Part shown: positions 42,385 through 54,740 of the stretch, piece by piece
Layout: the number at the start of each line of letters is the position of its first letter
Position numbering within the stretch: position 1 is the first letter of the stretch
Assembly (NCBI GenBank): GCA_036971615.1
Contig: JAYKKR010000006.1
Location: 1,612,001-1,676,000 of the forward strand
DNA from: Amyloporia xantha
Lineage: Eukaryota > Basidiomycota > Agaricomycetes > Polyporales > Adustoporiaceae
DNA length: 64,000 nt
Direction: 5' to 3'
Notes under the pieces: generated by a model
Databases searched by the model: none
Told to the model about the DNA's origin: nothing
What the model saw: only the letters and a program-made list of their open reading frames with translations
Translations under genes and position numbers: made by a program

Positions 42385-45300
42385 TCACCAACCGCAGACC
42401 GCAGCTTCATTCAGTACAACAATGGCATGCGGATTGCTGAGACTGTGACCCTCGATCGCAGCAGCTACTTCGAACTCGGCGATGTAACGTGAGGCATCAC
42501 CCAAATTCTCCGGTAGCGTCCATGACGCTTCCGTAACAGTCCACCTAGAAAAGTTCAGGGCACTGTTTGCGAGGTAACGAACGTTGCAACGTACCCGTCC
42601 CACTTTACCAACCATAGGAATGCAGGGTTAGGTTTATGTTCGTTATCTCCTGCTTGCGGCCTTCGGCCGACGATACGATCAACAAACCATTCATTCGTTT
42701 CTGTAGCGACTCCTGGGAAATCGCAGTCTGGACGGCTACACGATGCGTCGTGAACGAAATGAACGTGCCGCCGCTCACCTAGCGTTTAATAAATACACGT
42801 TCATAAGATCAGTAAGAGGACGGTAACTACAGACGAGAGCACATACGTTGTTGCCTGCATGAGTTGACAAATATAAAAGCAATCAGCAATTAGATCGGTC
42901 CATAGCAAAGATAGACGATCACAACGGCTGATACGCACTGTGATACCTGACATGGAGGACACATGAACTCAGCGTCCGTCTCGAGCAGCGGATCATCGAG
43001 CGCAAGACCGACGCAACCAAAATGGTACCAAGCGTCACAACTACAAAGAAGTCAATGATGAACCTGATATAACCAGCATCACCCTTACTTGTCGCACTGC
43101 ACAAACTGAGAGGCATGTGTGAGAATGTGGTATGTACCATGACACAAGAATATACCTCTCGTTGGAACGCAATATCTCCGCTGATCTTGGCTGGCCACTG
43201 GCAGGGGACATCATCTACTTGCAACTTTCTCTTCGAAGTGCTCGCACTGGTTGCTGTAGTCTGCCGCACCGCAGGCACATTCAGTGTCTTCCGCGGACGA
43301 CCTCGAGGTTTCGGCGCTGGCAGAGGTGCAAGAGCGTCTCCGTCTGTCTTACGCCGCTTGCGCGGTCTGCCGACGTCCTTAACCTCGCCGCGGGCCTCGC
43401 GAGTCCGAGTCCGGGACTCAATGCCCCTTTTCTTGCCTAGACTCTTATCTCGGTTCCTGGTCTTGACCACAAAGTTGGCTGGTCGTTCAATAATCTCCAC
43501 TTCGGACGAGGACTCTCGGTGCCGCGCTGCATCTGCACTATGACTGCGGGCACGGGCTTTGTGATGGGTTCCTGCAGTCTGCAATCGTGATTGGGACTGG
43601 ACCCTTTGAGGCTGGGTTTGAGGATGGGACGCAGCGGTGGCGCGGCTTCTGCGTGGAAGAGGTAATGGTTGCGAAGGAGGTGTTTCAGGAGATGATGTGA
43701 GCGAAGACATGCTCGAAAGAGAACCTGGCGAATTCGACGACGGTGACACCGATAGAGGCTGCGAAGATATGCCTGAGGTCGGATTAGAATCTTCTCGTCG
43801 TTTTTTCAACGCCTTCAGATTTCGAGGTAGAGAAAGCGGCGCCGAAGCAGAAGTAGAGCCGGACAAGGCTTGCGGCGACGACGGCGAGGCGCTGCCGTCA
43901 ACAGAGGGGCGCATAGATGGGTTCGGGTCCACCGCAGTAGGAGATGACGCGGTCTGCATTGCATTGCTAGTTGGAGTCGATGCAGAGCGGGAGTTTGGAA
44001 GGTCAGAAGCGCTTGGAGTTGTGCTGGCAGGAGAGCATGCTCTTGCGGTAGGAAGAGAAGGCAGGCTGCCGACTGTCACTTCGTCATCTTGCCATATTTC
44101 GCTCAACAAGTCCCTCTCGTGGAGTGAAGGCTCAGATTCACTCGGCTTGGGCGATGCAGCGTTAGGAAGAGCTGACGGTTTGGCAATAACTGAGAGGTCC
44201 TGTACTTCCTGCTCGCCGCTTGCTGACGAAGCTATAAAGGCACTGCGCTCAAGGACTTCTTCCAGAGTTTCATAGGTGAGTTCTATACGGTGCAAAACAG
44301 ATAAATCGCGCTCAGTAGCCAAGCTTTGAAAGCAAGAACAAGTACTGACGTGAATTGGGTGAGCCAAACTGGTCAGATGAACTAGTGTCTATATTGAGGT
44401 AAGTTTATGTAGCAAGTGTTATGTCATTTCGGAGAACAAATGCTCACTGCTGTTATCATCTTGTGGAGGAGTCCACTTCGCAGGTACCATCGGGTCTGAA
44501 TTGTAGGGGGAGGTTGGGAAGCGTGTCTGAAGCGAATAGCCTGCATTTGAAGTCGTTGCCCACCCGGCTAGCCAAACATCATAGCGCATGGGCATCGAAG
44601 TATCACGCAGAAAAGAGACGGTTGATCTCACCTCCACCGAAGAGAGGCAATCCAGGGGGAGAAGGATCCGACACTTCAGCTGTCTGTGTCAGACTGCTGT
44701 CAGCTGCGGCCTCTGGTACGCAAGGGTCTGTGCCAGTGCTTGTGTATTCAGTTCTTACTGTCTCTACCGCGGCGTCAATATGCGCCTGCTGCTGTGCATC
44801 GGTTCCGGTATCGGTCAGCGTGATAAGTCGTGTATTCGTCGCCGCGTCTACCAGAGCCGGAGAGAGTGCATCCACCCCAGCATCCACCAAAGATGGAGCG
44901 CGCACATCGACGCTTGCGTCTACAAACGCCGTCACAGGTACAATGGGGTCAACGCCTTGATCCACAAGCTCTGTTATCACGATATCAGTCGATCCACAAT
45001 GGAGGCTATTAATGGATACACAGACCTCTGGTTACAGTCGGGGATTTATCGTTGACGTTGAGAGCAGGTTGCATTTCCACTTCGCATATGGACACATCAT
45101 GTGAAATCTTATAGAGGACATAACAATAAAATCAGCTCACATGCAGCATTAGGGTCCTGTGTACTCTCAAGCAGATCATTCAACGCGTAGTCGATCCGTT
45201 TAAGACGGCCCGCCAGGGTGTCGTCCTCGTCGAGAGGCACCGTTTTCCCAATAACGCGTTCCAACGCCTCTACCCGTTCCAAAAGACATTGGGTCGCCTT

Positions 45301-45591
45301 CATCTGGCGCATGTGCGACCGCTCAAGCCACTCCGCGAGCTTGAGCGTATCTTCATGCGCCTTTTCGCGCACATGATTGACCGAGACGGACAAAGTGCCA
45401 AGCGCCACCCCAATGTGCTGCAGCTTCTCCATTGTGTGGTCGTGCAAGTTGCCGAGGGCCAGGGTTAGAGCAGGGAGAGTCGCGTTCGGAGGCGCATTAG
45501 GACCGTTATCGAAATTCATGGCTGGGTGGGGAAGGGGCACGCCATCTGCTTCGTGTCGCATAGGAATACCAAGATCCTGTGAGGACTGCAT
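42385..45591 (-). CDS. PHD finger-chromodomain protein with 12-residue repeats
   Basis: Probable nuclear chromatin reader. Exon 1 (from 45591) is coiled-coil-like (LKLAEWLERSHMRQMKATQC, LLERVEALERVIGK). The next exon (44980-44603) has a degenerate 12-residue repeat of the form VDAGVDxxxPxL. A long Ser/Pro-rich and basic region follows, with AT-hook-like and nuclear-signal patches (GRPRKRRKTD, KPRGRPRKTL). Then comes QWPAKISGDIAFQRE, spliced to FVQCDNCDAWYHFGCVGLAL and DAEFMCPPCQ, a PHD-type zinc finger. Downstream exons give EWFVDRIVGRR, FLWLVKWDG and WTVTEASWTLPENLGDASRY, a chromodomain with the expected aromatic residues. The stop is at 42385. Exon edges are approximate. I do not recognise a characterised orthologue. 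Confidence 0.8.
44708..44965 (-). repeat. Degenerate 36-bp (12-residue) coding tandem repeat
   Basis: Seven consecutive units read VDQGVDPIVPVTAF, VDASVDVRAPSL, VDAGVDALSPAL, VDAATNTRLITL, TDTGTDAQQQAH, IDAAVETVRTEY and TSTGTDPCVPEA. The period is 12 residues after the first unit of 14. The first half (D-A/T-G/S-V/T-D) is better kept than the second. Confidence 0.75.
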
Positions 45592-47515
45592 GGCTACAAG
45601 ATGATAGCCACTCCAGCCGCAGATACAGTACTACAGACTACAGTGGCGATAGGATGCGGGAAGGTACAAGCGACAAGAGTGACCATCACGTGGTACCGCG
45701 TTTGGGCGCTAGGAGCTAGATTCTTTCAATTTGGTGAACTTTGAAAGTCTATCGCAAGACGTACGACTGGTGAAATGTTAAGCAAAAGTACTTAGGTATT
45801 CCTTTATCGTGCACACTGAACCATTTAAATGCAGCAACGAATGCCATGACGAAGTCGGCCACATCGTGATTCTATATATATCGCAGACCAGAATTCAGCT
45901 GCCTTCATGAGTCGCCGGAGTGATCAATATTTTAGACTATGCGCTTGCATGCTCTCAAGAATCATGGCCCAAAACTTGATTCAACTATTTTCTACTTTAT
46001 AAGGGCCCGCACAATTGCAGCATAGCGTCGACATGACCATTGATGAATTTAACCGATTGCCATTCTCACTGCAGGATGGAAATGTTGCTTAAGCTATGGT
46101 CGGACTTGGGGACTGAGATGGACTTCCGAAACAGAATGATGATTCTATCTACGGTGGTCAGTGTCATCTTGCGTTATCAGAAGTTTACCCTACCCACCAG
46201 GACTCACCATGTTTGGAACACAAGCACGGTTCAACTTCGCAAAGCAGCCACCTGATTCTTCGATGCTGAGTGGTTCTTTCGGATTAGCGATGCTTGTGAG
46301 CGCAATCGACCGGTGTGATCATACATTAGCAGTGAGCAACAGCGAAACATTCACATATTTGCGAGCATGGAGCTCGAAGAGATTGAAACGACCATCCACA
46401 AGCAGCAACTAGAATAGGATCGCCATTGATACACTCCTTGAAAAGCATCGGCGAGGCAATCCAGCAACAACGCATCTTCGAGAGAATCAGATTGGCGAGA
46501 GCGCTACTCATCACGATCGTCGGGGAGAAGACATCGAAGAAGATTGATTCGACCTTTGCCATGTAATTGACAGTTGATCACCGTCCCCGGTATCGTTCCC
46601 GGTACAGAATCTGCGCAAGAGTCCAAGATGTCCAAAGGCCGCGGAACGATCCCGGCGTATCAGCAAGACTGACATATTTTCTATACTGCAGCGGCAACCG
46701 TTGAGCATGTTCACTCTGAGAACTCCCTTCCTTCCTGTAGTACCAAGGTGAATGTGGATCACTGCGTCAGACGACAGAAGCGCCAAGTGCTAGCCACTCA
46801 TGCACATGCCCGATGACACTGGCGCTGACGCGGCGGGCAGTAGCAGGGTGCGACTTCAAGCTTCAGGCTCGAGCTTCATTCTTCATCATGCAGTGTGTGC
46901 AGAATCTAGTTATGCGATCTCGGTACACCTCAAAACGATGGAAAGTAAAAGCAACCAGTTGGTGAGACTGAATTCAAGACGCGACTTACCGTCTCATATT
47001 ATAGCATTCATTTCTCAATTCCAACACGAGAATTCATGCACAGTCAGATCATCGTCCAGATACACGAAATTCAAAGCTCTTTCAACACGACGTTAATGCC
47101 AGGATGGTAGGCAAAACAGTAAGGTCAACAAAACCGATACCGTGAATCCAGGTAAGAGAAGAGGTTAAAGAAGTAAAAGTGCGGTCGGGTTTGATGGCCA
47201 TGATCATCATGTGCTGGTGTGGGGCGACCGGTGCGTCACGACGCTACCGCTCTACGAACTCCCAGTGGGACATGCCACTCCTACGACAGTTCAGGAGGAA
47301 GATACCACGGTCCCCACTCGCCCCAAGTCTCCTACGTCGTCTGCGAATAATAGCGTAAATTGAAGCTCATTTCTCCCCGACTTCATATACCTTCTTCACT
47401 CATATCCGGATCGCTGCCTACTCGCGACCGATCACTGCGTGTGCCACAGCCTACATACCGCGGACGACCAGTCTGAGTGGTCTGACTTGAAGAGAACTTC
47501 TACACCAGCCGCTTC
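45592..47515. other. 1.9-kb intergenic region
   Basis: Divergent promoter space between the PHD-chromodomain gene and the surface-protein gene. Several short open frames exist, but none shows a domain or convincing splice pattern. No inverted repeat was recognised. Confidence 0.45.
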
Positions 47516-49382
47516 ATGCTCCCGCTATACCTTTCTCTTGCTGTGTTCCCCGCCTTTGCCTCTGCATACACCTGGAGCTTCACAAACACTCCGCAGCAAT
47601 GTGAGAGTCTGGATATCGCCCTCTCGGGATCCGGCACACCCCCCTACTCGGTCCTGATCATACCCTTTGGCCCGTCGCCTTTGGCGAACAACACCGAGGT
47701 CAGGAGGATCTTCGAAAAGTCATTCTCGGGCTCGTCGACTAGCTTCCAGCTCCCGTACCCTAGCAATTCGCAATTTGTCGCAGTGGTGAGTCCTTGTGTC
47801 CAGTCGCTCCGCTTCATACCCTTTTTGGCATACGGCTGGGATCTGAGCAAAGTGTGGACCCAAGTAGAAGGTGTAGGACAAGCGTGGTCCAGTCAACGCC
47901 CTCAGAGTCGTGTGGGATAGGCTAGCTGCGGAGACTCCGTCAGGCAGCACTTTGATTATGATCGGAAGGCGTCGCACCGTCTGTGGCACGTCATCCATTG
48001 TCAAATATGTCGAGTTGTAGAGATGCGGTCTCTTCTAGTTACTACGTTTGGTCGCACCTCAACGCGGATCTGAGGAGCGATCTAATAACACCCCAGAGAT
48101 CACTAACGCAGCGCTACATTGACAGGTCAGTGACGCCAGTGGGATTCGGCACAGGCGGGACTAGCATCGCGGCAACCGTGCTGCCGAGCGATGCGCCCGT
48201 ATGCTACAACATGACAGAAGTCTCGCCGGCCTGGGCGTTCAGCATCGTTCCTGCCAACCAGGTGGTCGAGTGCTCACCCACACGGATCTGGTGGACGCCC
48301 TTCCGCCGTCGAAGGGTACGTACCGCCGTCCGCATCGCGCCTCGCACGTCGGGGCTTGCTGACACTGCGCACGCCGCCTGGCACAGGACACCGAGCTTCC
48401 AGGGCGTGATACCCGGCGGACAGTCGTTCGCGATCCCCGAGTCTAACTTCACGACCGTCCCGGAGGCAGGGATACGGATTCTCCTGGACGCCGTCTGTGC
48501 GGATCGGGACGACGGTGATTTTGGTGGGCGGCGACAACCGCGGACCGGGCACGGGTGGCAGTGGGCTGTACATCGTGTCACAGGGGTCGACGCAGTCGTG
48601 TCTGAATGCCAACTCACCGTCGTCGACGCCGGGGTCGCCTGCAGGTGGAACCTACCCCACGAGCACGAGCGGTGCCGATGTCGGTGGTGGTGGTGGTAGC
48701 AGCGGCGGGTGAGTGGGAATGCACGTCTGCTCGCGTCCGTAGTGCTGATAAATGCCTGATCTGGGCAGTTCCAGTCACACGGATGTCGGAGCTATAGTCG
48801 GTACGCTTCCTCTACTTACGTACATTCTCCGATCAATCCTCATTGATCGTGTGTCGCGCAGGCGGGGTCGTTGGTGGAGTGGGCGGTGCCGCACTCATTC
48901 TCGTCGTCCTCTTCCTGCTCTTCCGCCGACGCCGCCGCGTGCAGAAGGACGAAAAGGAGCGCCCGGTGGACCTGCTCCACGATAGCGAGCAGGACCACGA
49001 CAACGGGCGGCTCCCGCAGTACTACGAGCCGGAGCCGTTCCTGCTGCCCGAGCCCACGGTGCTGTCTTCCACGGACGAGGACGGCAGCCGGCCGCGGAGC
49101 GATGGGCGGAACGCGTTCCTGGCGGCGTCTGCGGACGGGCGGCGGGCAGGCACGCCGGAGTCGACGATGGCCGGCGGGTCGTCTCGTGTGCGCAAGTCGC
49201 CCGTGCCGAGTCTGCGGCCGGTGAACATCGTGCAGCACGAGGACGCGGGCCCGCCTGAGGGACCGGGGCAGGAGGGGCAGGAGCCGGAGATGATAGAGCT
49301 GCCTCCTGCGTACACGCACCTGCGCAAGTCGTCGTCGCCCAGGACCGAAGAGGTCCCGCCTAGGGCTGAAGCGCAAGCTTGA
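47516..49382 (+). CDS. Single-pass cell-surface protein (basidiomycete sensor-like), apparent frameshifts
   Basis: Type I membrane protein of a basidiomycete family resembling wall sensors; the function is unknown. The signal peptide is MLPLYLSLAVFPAFASA. The ectodomain begins YTWSFTNTPQQCESLDIALS and later has FGTGGTSIAATVLPSD, VECSPTRIWW, GTPSFQGVIPGGQSFAIPES and ILVGGDNRGPGTGGSGLY. A Ser/Gly linker leads to SHTDVGAIVG, GGAALILVVLFLLF, a basic RRRRR stop-transfer and a long cytosolic tail with a PPAY motif (IELPPAYTH). The family-like reading changes frame three times, at GGG 48141-48143, CCC 48298-48300 and GG 48465-48466. Each is explained by one surplus base. The gene is either a pseudogene or affected by consensus errors. 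Confidence 0.75.
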
Positions 49383-51032
49383 CTCTGCCAAAGTGACGTC
49401 GATGAATGAAGCGGTGAGCCAATCGTGCTGCATCGCTCGTGGCACCGTCGTTTATGGGCGGCGCGCAGATTGCCAGTGATAACATGCCGCCGCCCAGCAT
49501 GGCAGCGATGCGTAGGTTGTGGAACCAGCCAGGGTTCACATGTGTATATACCATCTACAGAAGGATATCCTTTTCTCATCCTATATTCCATCCCACATTC
49601 ATCCATTTGGTTTCGGATTTTAATCATTTGATTCTCATTCTGGTGCAGTCTTTCGTTCTTATACACGCTACAACGGACTGATACAGCCGTACATTGCTCT
49701 TTCTTCGTGCTGTCATCCTGTTTTGTGGTAGCGTATGTCTATATAATCTACTCTATATTGAACCGTTTTGAACCGTCATCTACTCAACTCTTTCACATCG
49801 TGCAAAGCAGGCACACTGTTGTACGACTGATCGGAGTAGCGACGCCGTTCCTCTGTGGATAGGCAGGTACAGCTGTTCCGAATTCGTTCTGTGATCGATC
49901 GGTAGAGTTGTGTACAATACGGCGCTTGCACCTCCGTTAGATCTTTATGAAGCTCTTGCCCGAGATGTGTGCTCAACGTTCAACGTCCAATGTTCAACGT
50001 TCAACATTCGATGTCTCCAGTGGGCCGAAGTCCATCCCAAATTTCCGATCCCGTCAACCGCCAAATGCGTGTGTGCATGTCATATGGAGCTGGTGTCTAC
50101 TACATTTCGGGCAAAGCATTATCGAATCATCCTTAAGCATCCTAGGATTTGATATATTCTCAGAAACATCTAAAAATGCCATCCACCGTCACCCATTGTG
50201 CGTATATTCCAGCGCCACCAACCTTTCACGTCTGGCTAATCCATGTCTTCCCTTCTCAACTCGCCAGAGCCTAGAAGCTTGAGTATCTTCGGGGTAGGTA
50301 TCGGGATTCGGGGCCGTCACAAGGAATCTGGGATATCGACGATTGTCCCCGAGAGAACTTCGCAGAGTTATAAGAAGCTTCGGATAATGTCTAATCGGGT
50401 CGAAGGAACTTGAAGTAGAACATCCTTGCTCAAAGTATGTACTAGCTGTCATTGCTCGAATCGACGAAGCGGTTCAGCTCCAGCTCCAGCTCAACTGGTC
50501 AGTTTTTGACGCCTTTTCATGTACATTCAAACCCTGATAGTATCTTATCCGATTAGGAGGACATGATAGCGCTATGCGCGTCTGATGTTGAAGGGATTCT
50601 ATTTCTTCCAGACGGATGTGCTGATGAAACAAATGATACGTATGTGGAGAAGTAACGTAATGCCTGTTCTCATGGCTCAAGAAACTGTGTTCCTGTCGGA
50701 TGTCTCTGAGTCCTGCAGGTGCATTGACCAGAAGGTATATGGGGAGAACTTGACGCGGTAACGAGGAACTTCCAGTCCGAGTCAGTGGTGATGACGACCA
50801 TCTTCAATCATCCTCACAAGAAGAATCCTTACTTCATTGCCGGCTCCAAAAGCTTATCTACAATGCAGGAGTTGCAGATAACCTTGACCTCGCAGTATCT
50901 CCGAATGCCAGGTAGACGGAGCCGCGGCGGCTTGGAGCAATACCTGGATAGAAAGGGCCTTCCAGTTTCAGTGCTTGTTCCATTCTCATTCCCTTTACCC
51001 TAAGCTGCCACTGAGCACACAAACTGCACACC
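49383..51032. other. 1.65-kb intergenic region
   Basis: No supported gene. Near 49972-50008 there is a short cluster of TTCAACGTT-like units, and near 50472-50495 a small CAGCTC run. Confidence 0.45.
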
Positions 51033-52738
51033 ATGCTCCGCGCCGCCGTGGCTCATCATGACCTTGTCCCCGGTACGGTCCACCTCGTCGACATCGCAGG
51101 GGAGGTACATAACGCGAAACACGCCGACGACCACAGGGACATCGTGCTGGTCCCGCGACCCAGCACCGACCCCGAGGACCCGCTCAACTGGTCGCGCAGG
51201 CGCAAGCTGATGGCTATCAGCATGGTCAATTTGTACACTGGCATCGGTATCGGAATTCCGACCACGCTGCACTACAGCGTTCTGGCGGATATCACGAAAG
51301 ACACGGGCATCACCACCGCGCAGCTCGTCCAGGGCACCGGACTCACATTCCTCTTCCTCGGCTGGGCGTGTCTGCTGTGGCAGCCCCTTGCACTCACATA
51401 TGGCCGTCGCGGGGTCTATGTTCTCTCCTGCCTGTTTACTGTCCCATTAATGGTGTGGACATCGTACACCAGCACCGCGGGAGAGTGGTTTGCAAACCGC
51501 ATTCTTCTCGGAATCATTTCCTCCCCAGTAGAATCGTTGCCCGAGGTATCCGTTCCGGATCTATTCTTCGCCCACGAGCGCGGCACCCACATGGGGCTAT
51601 ACGCGTTCGTCCTCTTCGGATCGAACTTTCCTCTCCCCGCTTATGGCGGGCTGGTTCAATAATGCCTACGGCTGGCGCTGGACGATGCTGTTCGGCGCCA
51701 TGGTCAGTGCCGTTAGCGCCGTCATCCTGTTCTTCTTGATGGAAGAAACCATATATTTCCGCAGCACCGTGGAAGGCGAGGAACTCGACATCGCGGGCGC
51801 TGAACCAAGCATCGACGGCACTCACGATATGCAGATAGATGAGAAGGAAACCAAGGTCGATTCAGGCCCTCCGCCACTCACCATGCCTGTGCCTTCCTAT
51901 CCCCAACCCCGAACATACTGGCAGAAGCTGGCGCTATTCGTCAGGATGCCTGGGCGCCCGAGTAACAAGCAGATGTTCACTATGATGTACCGACCATTGC
52001 TGATCATGTTCTGGTTTCCCTGTACGGATTGGGCTGGTTTCCTTTATGGAATCAACCTTTCGTGGTACAACGTGCTGAACGGCACCGCGTCGCCCATTTT
52101 GTCTGCACCACCATACAATTGGTCGTCTGCTCTCATCGGTTCTGCCTATGTCGCGCCTATCATTGGCGCTGCCCTTGCCGCCGTGTGGTCGGGAGTCGTT
52201 GCCGATAAATTCACGATCTATCTTGCTCGACGAAACAAAGGCGTCCGCGAGCCAGAGCAGCGCCTTTGGCCTTTGCTACTCTCGGGAACCATGGCCACCG
52301 CGGGGCTGATTACATGGGGCGTAGGCGCATACTACGGCATCAGCTGGGTGGGGCTGTGTTTCGGGCTGGGGATGTTGACGTTTGGTGTTGTCACGGGCGG
52401 GTCAATCGCCATCTCGTACAATGTGGACTGCTTCAAGGAATTGGGAGGGGAGTCAATGATCAGCGTTATAATCATCCGCAAGTCAGTCAATCTCTTCTAT
52501 AGGCCGCGTAGCTGTCTGCTGACATTCACACAGCACGCTTGGATTTGGGTTCAGTTACGCTATCACACCGTGGTACACAAACCAGGGCCTGAAGAACTGC
52601 TTTATTGCCGCAGGATTCGTGTCCCTGGCTTGCACATTCACATTTTTGCCGATGGTGGTGTATGGGAAAAGTCTCCGAAGGTTCTCCAGGGACAAATACT
52701 GGCAATATGTCGCTACGAGCGCCGTCGGTAGCCATTAG
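51033..52738 (+). CDS. MFS transporter (DHA1-like), one apparent frameshift
   Basis: Drug:H+ antiporter-like major facilitator transporter; the substrate is unknown. The cytosolic start has the typical DPEDPLNWSRRRKLMAISMV. Membrane segments include LTFLFLGWACLLWQPLAL, YGRRGVYVLSCLF and MGLYAFVLFGSNF. At 51630-51631 a surplus C (TTTCC) shifts the frame and brings a stop. The next frame continues exactly as expected: PLMAGWFNNAYGWRWTMLFG, AVSAVILFFLMEETIYF. Later segments are YNWSSALIGSAYVAPIIGAA, GTMATAGLITWGVGAYYG and GGSIAISYNVDCFKELGGES. An intron (52482-52533) joins IRN to TLGFGFSYAITPWYTNQGLK. The stop is at 52736-52738. No other disruption is seen. Confidence 0.85.
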
Positions 52739-53115
52739 CACGGATTGCAGGATACGTCGCTACATGAGAGCATGCTAGCGGGGATTGTTCAGGAAAGCCG
52801 ACGCTGGTTGTTACCCACAGGGCCCTGAAATGTCACTACGGGCAATTGGCATAGTCATCTAGATAAATACCATGTGCATTACTTACCCGTCCGCCGTATG
52901 CGCCCCGATCGAATGTGCTAATGAACACTTCACTGAGCTATGGAGCCGACGAGGGTGGTAAAAGATAGCCCGCAGGAGTGCCACCAAATTTGAGCAGGGG
53001 CGGTCACTGCTCGACGCCAATACCAGCTCTTCTTCAAGACAACTTCCCCTTCCCGCCATCACCGAAAATGGCTGGCGAGGGAGCGGGCTGGTGCGCTGAC
53101 CGGCGGATGTGATAG

Positions 53116-53296
53116 CACGCTGGGATTTGTGTTCAGCTATGCCATCACGTCATGGTACACGAACCAGGGTCTGAAGAACTGCTTCATCGCTGCGGCGGGA
53201 TTTGTGTCGTTGACTTGCACGTTCACGTTTCTCTCGATGGTGGTGTTCGGCAAGAGCTTGCGGAGCTCCTCTAAGAACAAATGCCGGGAGTACGTA
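53116..53296 (+). pseudogene. Duplicated terminal exon of the MFS transporter
   Basis: This reads TLGFVFSYAITSWYTNQGLK, NCFIAAAGFVSLTCTFTFLS, closely matching the last exon of the transporter 400 bp upstream. Its preceding acceptor (GATAG|CACGC) is kept. It has one in-frame 3-nt insertion and diverges after GKSLRSSSKNKCREYV. No upstream exons are present, so it is a partial tandem duplication. Confidence 0.85.
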
Positions 53297-54740
53297 CGTT
53301 GCCACCAGCGCTATATAGTCATTGCGACCGTGTCCGTGATTATAAATATATAAGATAGAGCGGCATGTACGCCTCATTGCAGGAAATTAGAATGTCCTAC
53401 TGTTCGCTAGCTGTGAACAAATAACCGCGGCTCTGTCGTCCCCGAGACGTGGGTCTATTTACCTGTACAACGCAAACGTTATGAGAGCTGCTGTCAACAC
53501 AAGGTTCAAGAACGTCTCGAATTCGGAATCCCGCATTGTTGAACATTGCGTAAGGGCCAGTCCCAGTTCCGGTGAGACCGCTGTCGGTTCAAAGCTGAAA
53601 GAACCAAATGAGATACGCCATCGACACACGGCATTGACGAACATTGACTATATGGGCCAGCCCTATTTCCGGTGAGACCGGATGTGTCAAACATTATGTA
53701 TCAAGGAAGATGGAGAGTAGTGATGAGCGTTGACATTGAGTACTCCGAAGAACTTGGATGGGGAACACGTTTAGGCGGGCTGGCATCGGCCAGACCCAGC
53801 TGCGCCCCTCGCAGTACTTACGCACTGGGATTGACGGGCGGGTCGGCGGTGACCGACTGACCGCCAGTTCGCCGAGTCAATTCTACCAGTAAGATGCTAT
53901 TCCGACATCTTCGGAAAGGAGGAGAGGAAGGATAAGAGGTAAGACCGTATTAGGCGAGGTCACGACGAAAAGTCCCGAGCGCGTGCTGCGCACGATCGGA
54001 TGAAATGCAAGTTCTGTTACTTACCACTCGTCAAGCCAGTCATGGCTTTCCAGCTCCACTATTTCAGAGCCGGTTTCCCCATGTGCACTGTGGCGGAATT
54101 CAATTGTATTTGACTGCGGGCACCTGTGGACCATTTTGGACAGCTTGGAGAACGATGAACGAACGGCGCTGTCGATGCTCTCCACACGGCAAGGAGGCGG
54201 CACGGAATTCACGGGTTCAGATGAAGACGAATGCAAGCCACATTGACTACACACGACGGCGCCGAAAAGGCACGACTATACGGCACGGACTTGAAGTGTC
54301 TGGAGAGACGTCCGGGTAGAAGACGGCATTGAGACCGGATGCAAGGGGTTGGAACTTGGAAGGCTATTGCCACAAGCGACATTAATATTGGCGTACGTGA
54401 AATAACCGGCTTTTCGTCTGCACCGTGTCGGTCTCCTCGAATCTCAGCCGAGAAGAGATCTCACCTGAAATCCATTCCCGTTTTGTCCACTTTTCCGGCG
54501 ATTTTGTCCATTTGATTTGCAAAACCTACAGGCAAGCCACGCGGGTAGCCTGTCCGAGAAGAACGGTCGCAGCAGAAGGTGATGCAGCTGGTCAGACACG
54601 CTTTCGAAGCGCATCAGGGGCGCTCTGTGCGATGCTATGCAAGGATCACTGCGGATTGCCTCCGGGGTAGCGCGAGTACTAGTATATAGAGCCCTGTCAA
54701 GATCTCCTCCATTCCCGCATCGCAAACCCTACTACCAGAT
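53297..54740. other. Intergenic region upstream of CYP505
   Basis: No supported gene. It contains the dispersed direct repeat at 53541-53680. The last 100 nt form the CYP505 promoter (TATATAGAG near 54682). Confidence 0.45.
53541..53680. repeat. Imperfect direct repeat, two ~41-bp copies
   Basis: GAACATTG...GGGCCAG...TTCCGGTGAGACCG occurs at 53541-53580 and again at 53639-53680, about 100 bp apart. The copies share their ends and most of the middle. Confidence 0.7.

Noticed and set aside
46326..46562. Hydrophobic minus-strand frame in the 45.6-47.5 kb gap
   Set aside because: It has no start-to-stop gene model, no signature residues and no convincing splice partners.
49972..50008. Short cluster of TTCAACGTT units, considered as a CRISPR or satellite
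   Set aside because: The units are too short and irregular, have no unique spacers, and eukaryotic nuclear DNA is not a CRISPR context.
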